DNA of 64,000 bases from Streptomyces flavidovirens DSM 40150 (GCF_000429085.1 NZ_AUBE01000011.1:62001-126000); one strand, 5' to 3'. Counted from the first letter of the stretch, positions 1-8,007 are shown. Program-made: numbers and translations. Notes: generated by a model not told the origin, from the letters alone.

Positions 1-78
1 GTTGAGCCGACCACGCGGCACTGCTCGGCGATGTGCAGGGAGTACGTCCAACTCGGCCTGCTAGAGGGACAGTTGTAG
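1..78 (+). CDS. Possible 3' end of an unidentified gene (partial)
   Basis: Frame 1 is open from the left edge for 25 codons to a TAG. The encoded tail includes EYVQLGLLEG, which looks like ordinary protein sequence, but it is too short to assign a family. The next gene starts 20 bases after the stop. The frame could also be open by chance, since random open frames are common at this G+C. A look at the sequence left of the window would settle it. Confidence 0.3.
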   Translation, partial: VEPTTRHCSAMCREYVQLGLLEGQL

Positions 79-98
79 GCCACCTATAGAGTTCGGCC

Positions 99-458
99 AT
101 GACCACAGACAACCAGCCGGTGGACGCACCGGGCTCGTCCGTCACGTTCATCAACATCTTCGAAGTAGCTGCCGAGCAGGTCGACGCGTTCGCCGCCCAG
201 TGGGAGCAGCGCGCCGCAATCATGAGCACCAAGCCGGGTTTCATCGACTCCCGGCTGCACCGGGCCCGTTCGTCGGAGAGCCGGTTCCAGCTCGTCAACG
301 TGGCTCACTGGGAAAGCCAGGAGGCGTGGGAAGCCGCCACCGCGGACACGGAGTTCCAGGCCCGAACCCGAGCCGCGCGGGAGAACAAGCAGACACCGAT
401 CACGGCAAACCCAGCCTTGTACGACGTCGCTGTCGACTTCTCCGTGCCCCGCGGCTGA
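99..458 (+). CDS. Antibiotic biosynthesis monooxygenase (ABM) domain protein
   Basis: This 119-residue protein matches the small ABM/dimeric alpha-beta barrel fold. A strand-rich start (FINIFEVAAEQVDAFAAQW) is followed by a helix, then the FIDSRLHRA strand, a QLVNVAHWES strand and the W-containing helix EAWEAATAD. Family members are usually homodimeric cofactor-free monooxygenases or heme-binding proteins, and the real substrate cannot be read from sequence. The ATG is the first start in frame. The gene converges tail to tail with the TetR gene, with only a few bases between stops. No signal peptide is seen, so it is probably cytoplasmic. Confidence 0.8.
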   Translation: MTTDNQPVDAPGSSVTFINIFEVAAEQVDAFAAQWEQRAAIMSTKPGFIDSRLHRARSSESRFQLVNVAHWESQEAWEAATADTEFQARTRAARENKQTPITANPALYDVAVDFSVPRG

Positions 459-465
459 CCATGGC

Positions 466-1155
466 CTAACCGGTGCGCAGTGTCGCCGTGAGCGTGAGGC
501 TGCCGGGGAGCGCCGCGCAGGCGTCGCGCACGTGGGCGGCCAGTTCGCCTCGTACGGGCATGCCCGGCTCGGGCACCCACGCGTCCAACGCGCAGTGGAA
601 GGCCGCGACCAGCATGTCCACGGCCAGCCGTGGCCGCAGGTCGACCGGTGCGGCAGCGGCAGCGGCACCACCGCCACCGCCACCGCCGCCCGCGAAGTCC
701 AGCCGCCGATGCAGCAGCTCCAGCGCCGCCCGGCTCGTGCGGTGGCAGAAGTGCAGGCCGTGCGCGTCCATCGACGGCGTACTCGCCGCCAGTTGGCGGC
801 TGATCAGCACCCGCCTCGTCCAGCGGCCGTCCGCAGCCATCCTCTCCACCGCCGCGAACAACGCGTCCCGCAGCATCTCCAGCACCGGGCGGTCGCCCGG
901 CTCCCGCGTCTCCAGCTCGTCGAGGAAGGCCAGCCACAGGTCCTGCGTGGGCGCCATGGCCACGTCTTCCTTGCTGCTGAAGTACCGGAAGAACGTGCGC
1001 TTGGAGACCTCCACCGAGTCGCAGAGCTCGTCGAGAGTCACCCCACCGAAGCCCCGCTCGCCGAACAGCTCCAGAGCGCTGTCGATCAATGCCTGCCGCG
1101 TACGCAGCTTCTTGCGCTCTCGCAGCGGCAACTCGTTCGTCATGGGCGCCGTCAT
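466..1155 (-). CDS. TetR-family transcriptional regulator
   Basis: This 229-residue protein has a TetR_N helix-turn-helix at about residues 14-60: an RERKKLRTRQALIDSALELF helix, then LDELCDSVEVSKRTFFRYF as recognition helix, then SKED. The C-terminal ligand domain carries an odd Gly8-Ala6 homopolymer near residues 156-169, probably a flexible insertion from a slipping GC-rich tract. The start at 1155 is chosen because the TetR similarity begins directly after it; a second ATG 12 bases downstream is possible. It is divergent from the oxidoreductase gene, and a palindrome between them suggests it represses that gene and itself. The ligand is unknown. Confidence 0.9.
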   Translation of the reverse strand: MTAPMTNELPLRERKKLRTRQALIDSALELFGERGFGGVTLDELCDSVEVSKRTFFRYFSSKEDVAMAPTQDLWLAFLDELETREPGDRPVLEMLRDALFAAVERMAADGRWTRRVLISRQLAASTPSMDAHGLHFCHRTSRAALELLHRRLDFAGGGGGGGGAAAAAAPVDLRPRLAVDMLVAAFHCALDAWVPEPGMPVRGELAAHVRDACAALPGSLTLTATLRTG

Positions 1156-1197
1156 GGAGGCAAGAGTACCCAAGGGCACCTGAGAGGTAAAAGCCAC

Positions 1198-1227
1198 TTG
1201 CACACTTGTGCCACCCAGTGGCATAAA
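1198..1227 (+). promoter_or_regulatory. Promoter with overlapping TetR-type operator
   Basis: A perfect inverted repeat TGCCAC-CCA-GTGGCA (1209-1223) lies between a TTGCAC -35-like box (1198-1203) and a CATAAA -10-like box (1222-1227), about 18 bases apart. It sits in the gap between the divergent TetR gene and the oxidoreductase gene. A repressor bound there would block the oxidoreductase promoter. The assignment to this TetR protein is inference from position and symmetry. Confidence 0.6.
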
Positions 1228-1260
1228 GAGGGCTCCTCGACCAACGAAAGGGTGCCCCCC

Positions 1261-2211
1261 ATGCGTGCTCTGCTCGTCGACCGTCCTTCCCGCTCCCTGT
1301 CCGCATCCGCCGGACTGCGGCTGGGAGAGGCCCCCGATCCCCAACCCGCCCCGCACCAGGCCCTGATACGGGTGACAGCGGCCTCCCTCAACTACGGCGA
1401 GGTCCGGTTCAGCCTGGCGGACACCCCCGACGGCACCGTCCTCGGGTGGGATGCGGCCGGCGTGGTGGAGCAGGCCGCCGCCGACGGGTCCGGTCCGGCA
1501 GTCGGCACACCGGTCGTGACCCTCGGTCTCGACGGCGCGTGGGCCGAGCTGCGCGCCGTCGACACCGACTGGATCGGCACCGTCCCGGCCGGAGCCGATC
1601 TCGGGTCCGTCAGTACGGTTCCCGTCGCGGGAACCAGCGCCCCGCGAGCCCTGCACCGCCTCGGCCCGATCCTCGGCAGGCGGGTCCTCGTCACCGGAGC
1701 CACGGGCGGCACGGGCCGGTACGCCGTCCAACTCGCCCGGCGCGGCGGCGCGTACGTCATCGCATCCACCGGAGACCCCGAGCGCCACGGCGACAGCCTG
1801 CGCGCCCAGGGTGCGCACGAGGTGGTGACGGGGTCCGGACTCCCCCACCTCAAGGAGCCGGTGCACGGCGCCGTGGATCTCGTGGGAGGACAGCAACTCA
1901 TCGATGCCTACAGCATGCTGGCCGAGCGCGGCACACTGGTCGCCGTCGGACACGCCGCGCATGAGGGCGAGACGTTTCCGTACGGCGCCCTCTTCGGCGA
2001 CAACGGCCGGCACGACCGCTCGATCGTCACCTTCTCCCTGCCTGCCTGCGACGGCCTCGCCCCCGACCTGACGTGGCTCGCACAACGTGTCGCGTCCGGC
2101 GAGCTCGACCCGCAGATCTCATGGCGCGGCGGCTGGGAGAAGGCCGGGGACGCCATCGGCGCACTGCTCGAACGCCGGCTCCACGGCAAGGCGGTCCTGG
2201 ACATCACCTGA
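1261..2211 (+). CDS. Quinone oxidoreductase-like zinc-independent alcohol dehydrogenase (MDR family)
   Basis: This 316-residue enzyme belongs to the medium-chain dehydrogenase/reductase superfamily. The N-terminal GroES-like domain contains ASLNYGEV and GWDAAGVVE. A Rossmann nucleotide motif VTGATGGTGRYAVQLA lies near residues 144-159, typical of NADPH quinone reductases. Structural-zinc cysteines are absent, which fits the zinc-independent branch. The ATG at 1261 opens the MDR fold; the frame is open upstream but carries no family sequence there. A likely substrate is a quinone or reactive enone, with expression controlled by the divergent TetR repressor. Confidence 0.88.
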   Translation: MRALLVDRPSRSLSASAGLRLGEAPDPQPAPHQALIRVTAASLNYGEVRFSLADTPDGTVLGWDAAGVVEQAAADGSGPAVGTPVVTLGLDGAWAELRAVDTDWIGTVPAGADLGSVSTVPVAGTSAPRALHRLGPILGRRVLVTGATGGTGRYAVQLARRGGAYVIASTGDPERHGDSLRAQGAHEVVTGSGLPHLKEPVHGAVDLVGGQQLIDAYSMLAERGTLVAVGHAAHEGETFPYGALFGDNGRHDRSIVTFSLPACDGLAPDLTWLAQRVASGELDPQISWRGGWEKAGDAIGALLERRLHGKAVLDIT

Positions 2212-2273
2212 CACCCCCGGTCCGTGACGCCCCGCTCCCTGACGCCCCAACCCCCCCGGCTCCATGCCGTGTG

Positions 2274-3110
2274 TTACGGGGGCGGAGACACCGCCCACAG
2301 CTGCGACCGCTTCGCCGTACGCCCGTCGCCGGAGGATTGGCCGCGCAGACGCCGGCCCAGCCAGGGGCCCAGATGCGCGGCGATCCAGCGGAGTTCGGCC
2401 GTCGCTGCCCGCCGGCCGGTGACGGCGGTGTACGGCGGCAGGGGTCGCGTCCACCCGTCGTCGGCGCCGGGGAGCTGGACGGCGTGGGCTGCGGCGGCAG
2501 CGAACCGTTCGTGGCCGAGAGGGCTCAGATGGAGCCGGTCCTCCGTCCAGACGCGCGGGTCGACGGCGAAAGCGTGCCCAGCGGTTTCGACGACCGGGAC
2601 ACCGTGGCGGGCGGCCGCCGCGCGAATGCCCGCGTTGAGGGCGTGCACACGGGGCCGCAGCGGCCGGGCGAGCGGCACGATCTTCCCGACATCGGGGAAA
2701 GTGACCGTCACCACGCGGGCCCCCGCAGCCGTGAGCGCTGCGAACATCGCCTCCAGGTGCCCGACCACCTCAACGGCGTCGAACCGTGGCCGCATCAGGT
2801 CGTTGACCCCGGCGACGACCGTCGCGAGGTCGGGGCGCAGCGCCAGGGCAGGCGCAAGCTGCTCGGCGCGGACCTGGCCAGCGAGGCGGCCCCGTACGGC
2901 GAGATTGGCGTACTGCAGGTGGGGGTTGACCGCCGCGAGATGTTCGGCGAGACGGTCCGCCCAGCCGCGCAGGCCGGTGGCGTCGTCGCCGTCGCCGAGG
3001 CCTTCGGTCTGGCTGTCACCGAGGGCGACGTAACGCTCGTACGGCAGGCCGGGCGCACGCGGCACGCCCGGCACCCCCGGCGCGTCCGGCACACGCTCAG
3101 CGCTCGACAT
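2274..3110 (-). CDS. SGNH/GDSL-family hydrolase
   Basis: This 278-residue esterase-like protein shows the GDS block (YVALGDSQTEG, nucleophile Ser33), a downstream VAGVNDLMRP block with the oxyanion Asn, and the terminal DRLHLSPLGH block that supplies Asp and His. No signal peptide is visible; the first 25 residues are proline- and valine-rich, so the enzyme is probably cytoplasmic. Its ATG lies inside the 3' end of the upstream PadR gene (14-base overlap), so the two are likely translationally coupled. The substrate is unknown (ester, lipid or acetylated sugar). Confidence 0.88.
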   Translation of the reverse strand: MSSAERVPDAPGVPGVPRAPGLPYERYVALGDSQTEGLGDGDDATGLRGWADRLAEHLAAVNPHLQYANLAVRGRLAGQVRAEQLAPALALRPDLATVVAGVNDLMRPRFDAVEVVGHLEAMFAALTAAGARVVTVTFPDVGKIVPLARPLRPRVHALNAGIRAAAARHGVPVVETAGHAFAVDPRVWTEDRLHLSPLGHERFAAAAAHAVQLPGADDGWTRPLPPYTAVTGRRAATAELRWIAAHLGPWLGRRLRGQSSGDGRTAKRSQLWAVSPPP

Positions 3111-3714
3111 GAGCCGCCCGCCTCTCGCGCAGTACGGCCGCGACGCGCATGCTCCACTCCCGGTTCTCCTGCTCCAGGGCCAGGCCCCGCAGGCAGGTGA
3201 GGTACGGGCCGATTCGTTCGCCCCGGCGCAGGAACTCCTCCTCGTCCAGCTCGCCGCGCATCTTGCGGAGCACCTTGCCGAAGAGCTCGATCTTGGCCTC
3301 GGCCACGGACGCCCGTTCCTCAAGCTGCTCGATCACCGGACCGGTGTCGACGGAATCGGCGGCCTGAACCTTGACCAACAGGTCGTCACGGATGAAAGAC
3401 GGCTTCGACGAGGCGGCGGCGAAGGCGTCGAGCTCGGCGAGACCGGCGTCGGTGACGCGGAACAGCCGCTTGTTGGGCCGCGTCTCCTGGATCACTTGCC
3501 GCCCTGCGACCAGGCCCTCCTTCTCCAGCTTCGCCAGCTCGGCGTAGAGCTGCTGGGGCAGGGCGTGCCAGAAGTTGGCTACGCCGATGTCGAACGCCTT
3601 GGCGAGCTGGTACCCGCTGTACTCGCCTCGGCCACCACTGTCGCCGCCGGTGTCACCGGCGTCACTTCCGTCACCGACCAGCAGCGCGGCGAGTACCGCA
3701 TGTCGCAATGCCAT
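3097..3714 (-). CDS. PadR-family transcriptional regulator with C-terminal Vir_act-like domain
   Basis: This 205-residue regulator opens with a PadR winged helix (MALRHAVLAALL, SGYQLAKAF, QLYAELAKLEKEGLV, then the RLFRVTDAGLAEL wing). A helical second half corresponds to the Vir_act_alpha_C dimerisation domain. About 14 Gly/Asp/Ser residues are inserted between helix 1 and the SGYQL helix, a low-complexity expansion. It is divergent from a SnoaL-like gene, and the gap holds three copies of TGACTAT, a good candidate operator. It overlaps the SGNH hydrolase gene downstream. Confidence 0.9.
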   Translation of the reverse strand: MALRHAVLAALLVGDGSDAGDTGGDSGGRGEYSGYQLAKAFDIGVANFWHALPQQLYAELAKLEKEGLVAGRQVIQETRPNKRLFRVTDAGLAELDAFAAASSKPSFIRDDLLVKVQAADSVDTGPVIEQLEERASVAEAKIELFGKVLRKMRGELDEEEFLRRGERIGPYLTCLRGLALEQENREWSMRVAAVLRERRAAHVER

Positions 3715-3756
3715 CGATGCGACCCCTTCCCTTTCGTAGCACTCCCCGCCATCATC

Positions 3757-3792
3757 ATAGTCAAGAAAATGACTATTCAGATCGCTGACTAT
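3757..3792. promoter_or_regulatory. Candidate PadR operator (ATAGTCA/TGACTAT repeats)
   Basis: A perfect inverted repeat ATAGTCA-N6-TGACTAT (3757-3776) is followed by a third half-site TGACTAT at 3786-3792. The AT-rich block stands out against very GC-rich surroundings and lies between the divergent PadR and SnoaL-like genes. Dyads of this kind are usual for PadR dimers; the link to this particular regulator is inferred from position. Confidence 0.65.
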
Positions 3793-3815
3793 AAGAACGA
3801 GGTGAGGTCACGGCC

Positions 3816-4265
3816 ATGACTATGGGAACCGCTACCGCCGATCGCTTCCGCGCCGCCGTGGAGAAGGGGGATCTCGGCGCCCTGGACGCCCTGTTCACCG
3901 ACGACATCCGCCTCTACAGCCCGGTGAAGTTCCGCCCGTTCGAAGGCAAACCGTTGGTCATGGGACTCTTCGGCGTGCTGCTGCGCACCTTCGAGGACTT
4001 CCGTTACGTCGGCGAGTTCGCCGGCACGGCGGAGACCGGCGCGGATGGCACCGAGACGGCGTCGGCGGTCTTGCTCTTCCGTACGGTGGTGAACGGCAAG
4101 GCAATCCACGGCATCGACCTGCTGCACTTCGACGAAGCGGGCCTGGTCAAGGAGTTCACGGTGATGGTCCGCCCGCAGTCAGCGGTACTCGCACTAGGGG
4201 AAGCGGTGCTGGCAGGCCTCGTGGCGGACGGCCTGGTGGCAGCGCCGACCACACCGACCGCGTGA
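3816..4265 (+). CDS. SnoaL-like / nuclear transport factor 2 fold protein
   Basis: This 149-residue protein looks like the SnoaL-like NTF2 cone fold. It has an initial helix (TADRFRAAVEKGDLGALDALFTDDIRLYSPV), a middle FRPFEGKPLVMGLFGVLLRTFEDFRYV segment, and closing strands ending in HGIDLLHFDEAGLVKEFTVMVRP. Members are small isomerases, hydrolases or ligand-binding proteins. It is probably the target of the divergent PadR repressor. No catalytic residues can be assigned with certainty. Confidence 0.82.
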   Translation: MTMGTATADRFRAAVEKGDLGALDALFTDDIRLYSPVKFRPFEGKPLVMGLFGVLLRTFEDFRYVGEFAGTAETGADGTETASAVLLFRTVVNGKAIHGIDLLHFDEAGLVKEFTVMVRPQSAVLALGEAVLAGLVADGLVAAPTTPTA

Positions 4266-4360
4266 CCGTGAGCCCTGCCTCTTGACCGGCGCGGTCGACG
4301 ATCCGCGACTGATGCCGTCCTTGTCTTCGACGACGGGGTCCTCGACGACGGGCTACCCGG

Positions 4361-5128
4361 TCACCGGGCAACCGCCGCCCCCACCCGGATCGGCAACCGG
4401 GCACATTGCCGGCACATGCGGGCCGAGGCCGCCATGGCGGCGTGCGACGCGGCTGCGAGCGAGCCGGCCAGCGCGACCAGGGGCCAGTTCGTGGCCAGGA
4501 GCGAGGCGATGGCGAGCGCGAGGGTGGCGATCGCCATGGCCACGCTCGCGGTCGTACCAGCCCATGCGACCGCGAGCGGCAACCGGTGCGGCGTAGGCAG
4601 CCAGCGGGCGAGGGTGCCGGTGGCTGCCAGCCCGGCCGCGGCGAGCAGTGCGCCGACGCCCGCGACGCTGGCCAGGTGAACAGCCAGCAACTGGGCCGTA
4701 CGCGGCACCATCCACTCCCCGCCGGGATCGGTGCTCCACACCAAGTACCAGCAGGCGATCAGGAACGGCGCGGTGAGTACGACGGCTCGGGCGGTGTGCC
4801 GGGCCTGGGCAATGGTCAGCTCCCGCTGACAGCTAGGCACGAGTTCGTCGGGACTTCCGAACTCCCGCACCGCTTGCCGGGCGGCTCGCTCGCGCGGCAC
4901 TCCCTCGCGGGTGTACGCCGCGACCGTCTCCGCGAGGCCGTCGCGTACCTCCTCGATCATCCGGGCCTTGACTCGGGCCGGACCGCGCAGGGCGCCCGCC
5001 AAGGCCACGACGTAACCCTCGACAGGGTCGTCGAGTTCGGAGTCGGGATCCAGGACGAGGCCGCCGTCGAGGCCGCGATCGAGGCCGTCGTCGCGGTCGC
5101 GGTCGGCCGGCCGACTGGCGGCGTTCAC
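4361..5128 (-). CDS. Membrane protein with cytoplasmic N-terminal helical domain, partner of PadR
   Basis: About 255 residues. The N-terminal part (GYVVALAGALRGPARVKARMIEEVRDGLAETVAAY...GSPDELV) resembles the permease-prefix/DUF1700-type domain common in PadR-linked membrane proteins. Four hydrophobic segments follow. The start is set at the GTG at 5128 because its GTGA overlaps the PadR stop, the typical coupled arrangement; a longer frame would overlap PadR by 70 bases. Function is unknown. PadR/permease-prefix pairs often tune membrane or cell-envelope responses. Confidence 0.8.
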   Translation of the reverse strand: MNAASRPADRDRDDGLDRGLDGGLVLDPDSELDDPVEGYVVALAGALRGPARVKARMIEEVRDGLAETVAAYTREGVPRERAARQAVREFGSPDELVPSCQRELTIAQARHTARAVVLTAPFLIACWYLVWSTDPGGEWMVPRTAQLLAVHLASVAGVGALLAAAGLAATGTLARWLPTPHRLPLAVAWAGTTASVAMAIATLALAIASLLATNWPLVALAGSLAAASHAAMAASARMCRQCARLPIRVGAAVAR

Positions 5129-5466
5129 GTGGCAGGCCGGGGCGGCGGCGCCGGGTTCAGGACAGAGCCGATCGCTGCCGTGAACTCGCGCCATGCCGTG
5201 CGCTCATTGGCGAGACTGTTCCGGCCGGCGTCGGTGAGCTCGTAGCAACGCCGTCGCCGTTCGCCGACGGAATCCCAACTGCTGCTCAGCAGCCCCAGCC
5301 GCTCCAGCCGGTTCAACGCCGGATAGATCGTGCCCGTACGCAGATCGAGCACGCCTCCGCTGCGTTGCTGGACCGCGGCGATGATCGCGTAGCCGTGCAG
5401 CGGGCCCGCTTCGAGCACGGCCAGCAGCAGCCCGTCCAGGTGTCCTCGTACCGCGTCTGCCCTCAT
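5125..5466 (-). CDS. PadR-family transcriptional regulator (short form)
   Basis: This 113-residue protein is essentially one winged-helix domain: a HLDGLLLAVLEAGPLHGYAIIAAV helix pair, RTGTIYPALNRLERLGLL as recognition helix, and the RRRRCYELTDAGR wing. It lacks the long C-terminal helix domain of the PadR protein at 3.1-3.7 kb. It is coupled by GTGA to the membrane-protein gene and divergent from two further small membrane-protein genes. A 15-bp palindrome sits two bases upstream of its start, suggesting autoregulation. Confidence 0.92.
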   Translation of the reverse strand: MRADAVRGHLDGLLLAVLEAGPLHGYAIIAAVQQRSGGVLDLRTGTIYPALNRLERLGLLSSSWDSVGERRRRCYELTDAGRNSLANERTAWREFTAAIGSVLNPAPPPRPAT

Positions 5467-5467
5467 A

Positions 5468-5482
5468 GGTAGGCAGCCTACC
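5468..5482. promoter_or_regulatory. Candidate PadR operator palindrome
   Basis: GGTAGGC-A-GCCTACC is a perfect 15-bp dyad lying between the start of the short PadR gene and the divergent membrane-protein gene. A related, imperfect TAGGCATGGTACCTA lies about 15 bases further on. Both could be bound by the adjacent PadR protein; this is inferred from symmetry and location. Confidence 0.6.
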
Positions 5483-5550
5483 CAAAGACGCTGTAGGCAT
5501 GGTACCTATTGGCAGCCAACATATAGCTGCCCGGCCCCGAGGAGCCCGCA

Positions 5551-6039
5551 GTGACCAAGCTGCTGCTGTCCATACATGTCCTGGCGGCGATCCTGGTGGT
5601 CGGACCGATCACCGTGGCCGCCTCGCTGTTCCCCCGCTACGCCCGGCAATCGGCAGCCGGCGGCGAGGAGCCTGACGACCGAGCCGCCGGGATCGCCGCG
5701 CTCCTGCACCGGATCTGCCGCGGCTACGCCATCGCCGGAGTCGCCGTCCCGGTCTTCGGGATCGCCACCGGCGCACAGCTCGGCGTCCTCACCGACGCCT
5801 GGCTGATCGCGTCGCTCGCCTTGACCGCGATCGCCGCGGCCGTCCTGGTCCTGGCCATCCTGCCCAGCCAACAGCGCCTGCTCGCGCCGCCCACGCCCCC
5901 GCCCCCGCACCCGGCGGGCCACGACGGGCGACCCCCCACGGTGACCCGGCTGACGATGCTCACAGGCATGTTCAACCTCCTGTGGGCGATCGTCGTCGTC
6001 CTGATGATCGTTCGCCCCGGCTCGACGACGGGAGCGTGA
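5551..6039 (+). CDS. Small multi-pass membrane protein
   Basis: This 162-residue protein starts with GTG and has four hydrophobic segments (LLLSIHVLAAILVVGPITVAA; a second near residue 60; LIASLALTAIAAAVLVLAIL; MFNLLWAIVVVLMIV near the end). Between segments 3 and 4 is a proline-rich loop. The layout resembles DUF2269-type integral membrane proteins, but this match is tentative. It is divergent from the short PadR gene and overlaps the next gene by GTGA, so the two form an operon probably controlled by that PadR. Confidence 0.75.
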   Translation: MTKLLLSIHVLAAILVVGPITVAASLFPRYARQSAAGGEEPDDRAAGIAALLHRICRGYAIAGVAVPVFGIATGAQLGVLTDAWLIASLALTAIAAAVLVLAILPSQQRLLAPPTPPPPHPAGHDGRPPTVTRLTMLTGMFNLLWAIVVVLMIVRPGSTTGA

Positions 6040-6317
6040 GCCCGTTGCGCGCGTTGCGGATCGCGGCCGGTGTCGAAGCGGCCTCCCTCGCGGCCCTGCT
6101 GCTCAACCTGCTCACCACGCACACGGAGGCGGTCAGTACGCTCGTCGGCCCCCTCCACGGCACCGCCTACCTCGTTGTCATCGCGACCACTTGGCCTGTC
6201 CCGGCCGCCGCCTCATCGGGCGCCCGATGGCTGGCCCTCGTCCCCGGAGTGGGCGGCCTGCTAGCCCTGCGGCGGATCCGCAGCCACCTTCGCCGCCCCC
6301 GCGACGCCATGACCTAA
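6036..6317 (+). CDS. DUF3817-like small membrane protein
   Basis: This 93-residue protein starts at a GTG whose GTGA overlaps the preceding stop. It has about three hydrophobic segments; LRIAAGVEAASLAALLLNLL, LVGPLHGTAYLVVIATTW and LALVPGVGGLLALRRIRSHLRRP follow the DUF3817 pattern. It is co-transcribed and probably translationally coupled with the upstream membrane protein. The molecular role of DUF3817 is not established. Confidence 0.75.
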   Translation: MSPLRALRIAAGVEAASLAALLLNLLTTHTEAVSTLVGPLHGTAYLVVIATTWPVPAAASSGARWLALVPGVGGLLALRRIRSHLRRPRDAMT

Positions 6318-6353
6318 CCCTCCGGCTGGAACGACGCCACCCGTGCGCCGAAG

Positions 6354-6857
6354 TCACCGGGGCAGGAAGGCCCAGGACTTGGTGCCGTGGTGGCGTGACT
6401 CCGGGCGTACTGCCGCCTCACCCACGCCCCAGTCGCCGCCCCAGTCGTCGACCACGGCCGCGAGCAGCCAGAGGGAACGCCGGCGCCGGTCCTCGCAGAG
6501 GATTACGGCGTCAGGGTCGACGTGGCGGGGGTGCTGGTCCCAGACGACCACGCGGAGCGCGTCGTTGCGGTGGCGGAGGGAGAGATAGAGGTCCTCCCCA
6601 TGGGCCGACTTCGTCGCTGCGGCCACGAACTCAGTCGCGACGAGGAGGGCGGGCAGCCCGAAACGGTCCAGACCGTGGGCGCGCAGTGCGGAGGCCATCG
6701 CACCGCGCACGATGGCAGCGCTGCGGGGTACGCAGGGCACCGTAAGGCTGAGCGCGAGCCCACTGTCCGGGCGCCGAGGCAGGTACGGGCCGGGCTCGGG
6801 CCCCTGACCGTGCCCGGCGCCGGCCGGGCAGAGTGCGGTGCGGATGAATGGAAGCAT
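6354..6857 (-). CDS. RsbW/SpoIIAB-like ATP-binding protein (HATPase_c_2)
   Basis: This 167-residue protein has the anti-sigma-factor-like GHKL ATPase layout: a VPRSAAIVRGAMASALRAHGL region, then the N-box position LLVATEFVAAATKSAH. Here the usual ELVTNA is replaced by ATEFVAAA, so the catalytic Asn is not obvious. A VVVWDQHPRH strand stands in place of the usual DxGxG. The weak motifs suggest it may bind ATP poorly or not at all. A purine-rich SD (AAGGGAG) precedes the ATG. It faces an XRE regulator and DUF397 gene, the AbaA/WhiJ-type arrangement of streptomycetes. Confidence 0.75.
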   Translation of the reverse strand: MLPFIRTALCPAGAGHGQGPEPGPYLPRRPDSGLALSLTVPCVPRSAAIVRGAMASALRAHGLDRFGLPALLVATEFVAAATKSAHGEDLYLSLRHRNDALRVVVWDQHPRHVDPDAVILCEDRRRRSLWLLAAVVDDWGGDWGVGEAAVRPESRHHGTKSWAFLPR

Positions 6858-7145
6858 CGTCGACTCCCTTGGTGGAGGGCAGGGCGTGTGGGTGTACGTG
6901 TGGCGTAGCGGTACGGGTGATGAGTGGTGGGCCTGTCTCCCTGACGCGGGACCGCCCCTCCCAGGGCAGGAGGTTGCGGGCAGAACCGCGCGATGCACTT
7001 CCAACTCACGTACGCGAGCCGTGCATTACTTACCGTAGGGCCGTCACGGCCTAATTTGGCCTTCCAATCCGCGAATTAAGCCCATCGTGGCTCTCTCGCA
7101 CGCACAAGCGGCAGACTGCACCCGACGCACATCGAAGGGAGCGGC

Positions 7146-7997
7146 ATGGCAGCGAGGACCTCGCCCACGGAGCGGCAGAAGCGACTGGGCGCCGAGCTGC
7201 GCAAAATGCGAACATCCGCAGGGATGTCAGCCGAGTTCGCGGCTGGGCTCCTGGCGATCGATCGCGGCAGGCTCTCGCACATCGAGACCGGCGTGCGTGC
7301 GATCGACGCCGACCGTGTGCGCACGTTGGCCTGCAACTGCAGCTGCACAGACAAGGAGTACGTCGACGCGCTGATCGAAATGGCCCAGCCCCGCCAGCGC
7401 GGCTGGTGGGAGCGGTACCGGGGCAGTCTGCCGGCCGGACTGCTGGACATCGCGGAACTGGAGGCCGGCGCCACTCGCATGCGTTCGGCCCACTCCGTGC
7501 ACATCCCAGGCATGCTGCAAACGAGCGACCACGCCCTCGCCGTCTTCCGCGTCGTTGTCCCGCCCCTGCCGGAGCACGAAGTTGCGCTGAGGCTCGCACA
7601 TCGCGTGGAACGTCAGCAGGTCCTGGAGGGTACTTCCCCACCCGAGTACGTCGGCATCGTCCACGAAGCCGCCTTGCGTATGCAGTTCGGCGGACGAAAC
7701 GTGGCACGCGCCCAACTTCAACACCTACTGGCACTGTCGGAGCGGGACCACATCAGCTTGCTGGTCATCCCGTTCGCGGCCGGGGCCTTCCCAGGGGCCG
7801 GTCAAACGGTCAACTATGCCGAGGGGCCGGTTGCCCAACTGGACACAGTGCAGATCGACAGCACACACGGCCCGGAATTCCTCTATGCCGATGCCCAGTT
7901 GGCGAAGTACCGAGCACACCTCGACTGGATGGAACGGATCGCCCTGCCACCTGAAGCGTCACGGGACTTCATCCATGACATCGCACGACAGATCTGA
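7146..7997 (+). CDS. XRE-family regulator with DUF5753 domain (WhiJ/Scr1-like)
   Basis: This 283-residue protein has an XRE helix-turn-helix at residues about 15-70 (LGAELRKMRTSAGMSAEFAAG, then DRGRLSHIETGVRAID). A DUF5753 effector domain follows (WWERYRGSLPAGLLDIAELEAGA, HIPGMLQTSDHALAV, FGGRNVARAQLQHLL, HISLLVIPFAAGAFPGAG). This combination is characteristic of the streptomycete bld-whi/Scr1 regulators that pair with DUF397 proteins. An AAGGGAG SD precedes the ATG. The DUF397 gene follows 10 bases downstream, so the two form an operon. Confidence 0.92.
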   Translation: MAARTSPTERQKRLGAELRKMRTSAGMSAEFAAGLLAIDRGRLSHIETGVRAIDADRVRTLACNCSCTDKEYVDALIEMAQPRQRGWWERYRGSLPAGLLDIAELEAGATRMRSAHSVHIPGMLQTSDHALAVFRVVVPPLPEHEVALRLAHRVERQQVLEGTSPPEYVGIVHEAALRMQFGGRNVARAQLQHLLALSERDHISLLVIPFAAGAFPGAGQTVNYAEGPVAQLDTVQIDSTHGPEFLYADAQLAKYRAHLDWMERIALPPEASRDFIHDIARQI

Positions 7998-8007
7998 GGA
8001 GGCCTCC

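Noticed and set aside
84..2085. Large minus-strand open frames covering the TetR and oxidoreductase genes
   Set aside because: They arise from the high third-position G+C of the real genes and contain no family sequence outside the TetR domain.
2073..3200. A 375-codon plus-strand frame opposite the SGNH hydrolase
   Set aside because: It is antisense to a recognised gene, Arg/Pro/Gly-rich and matches no fold.
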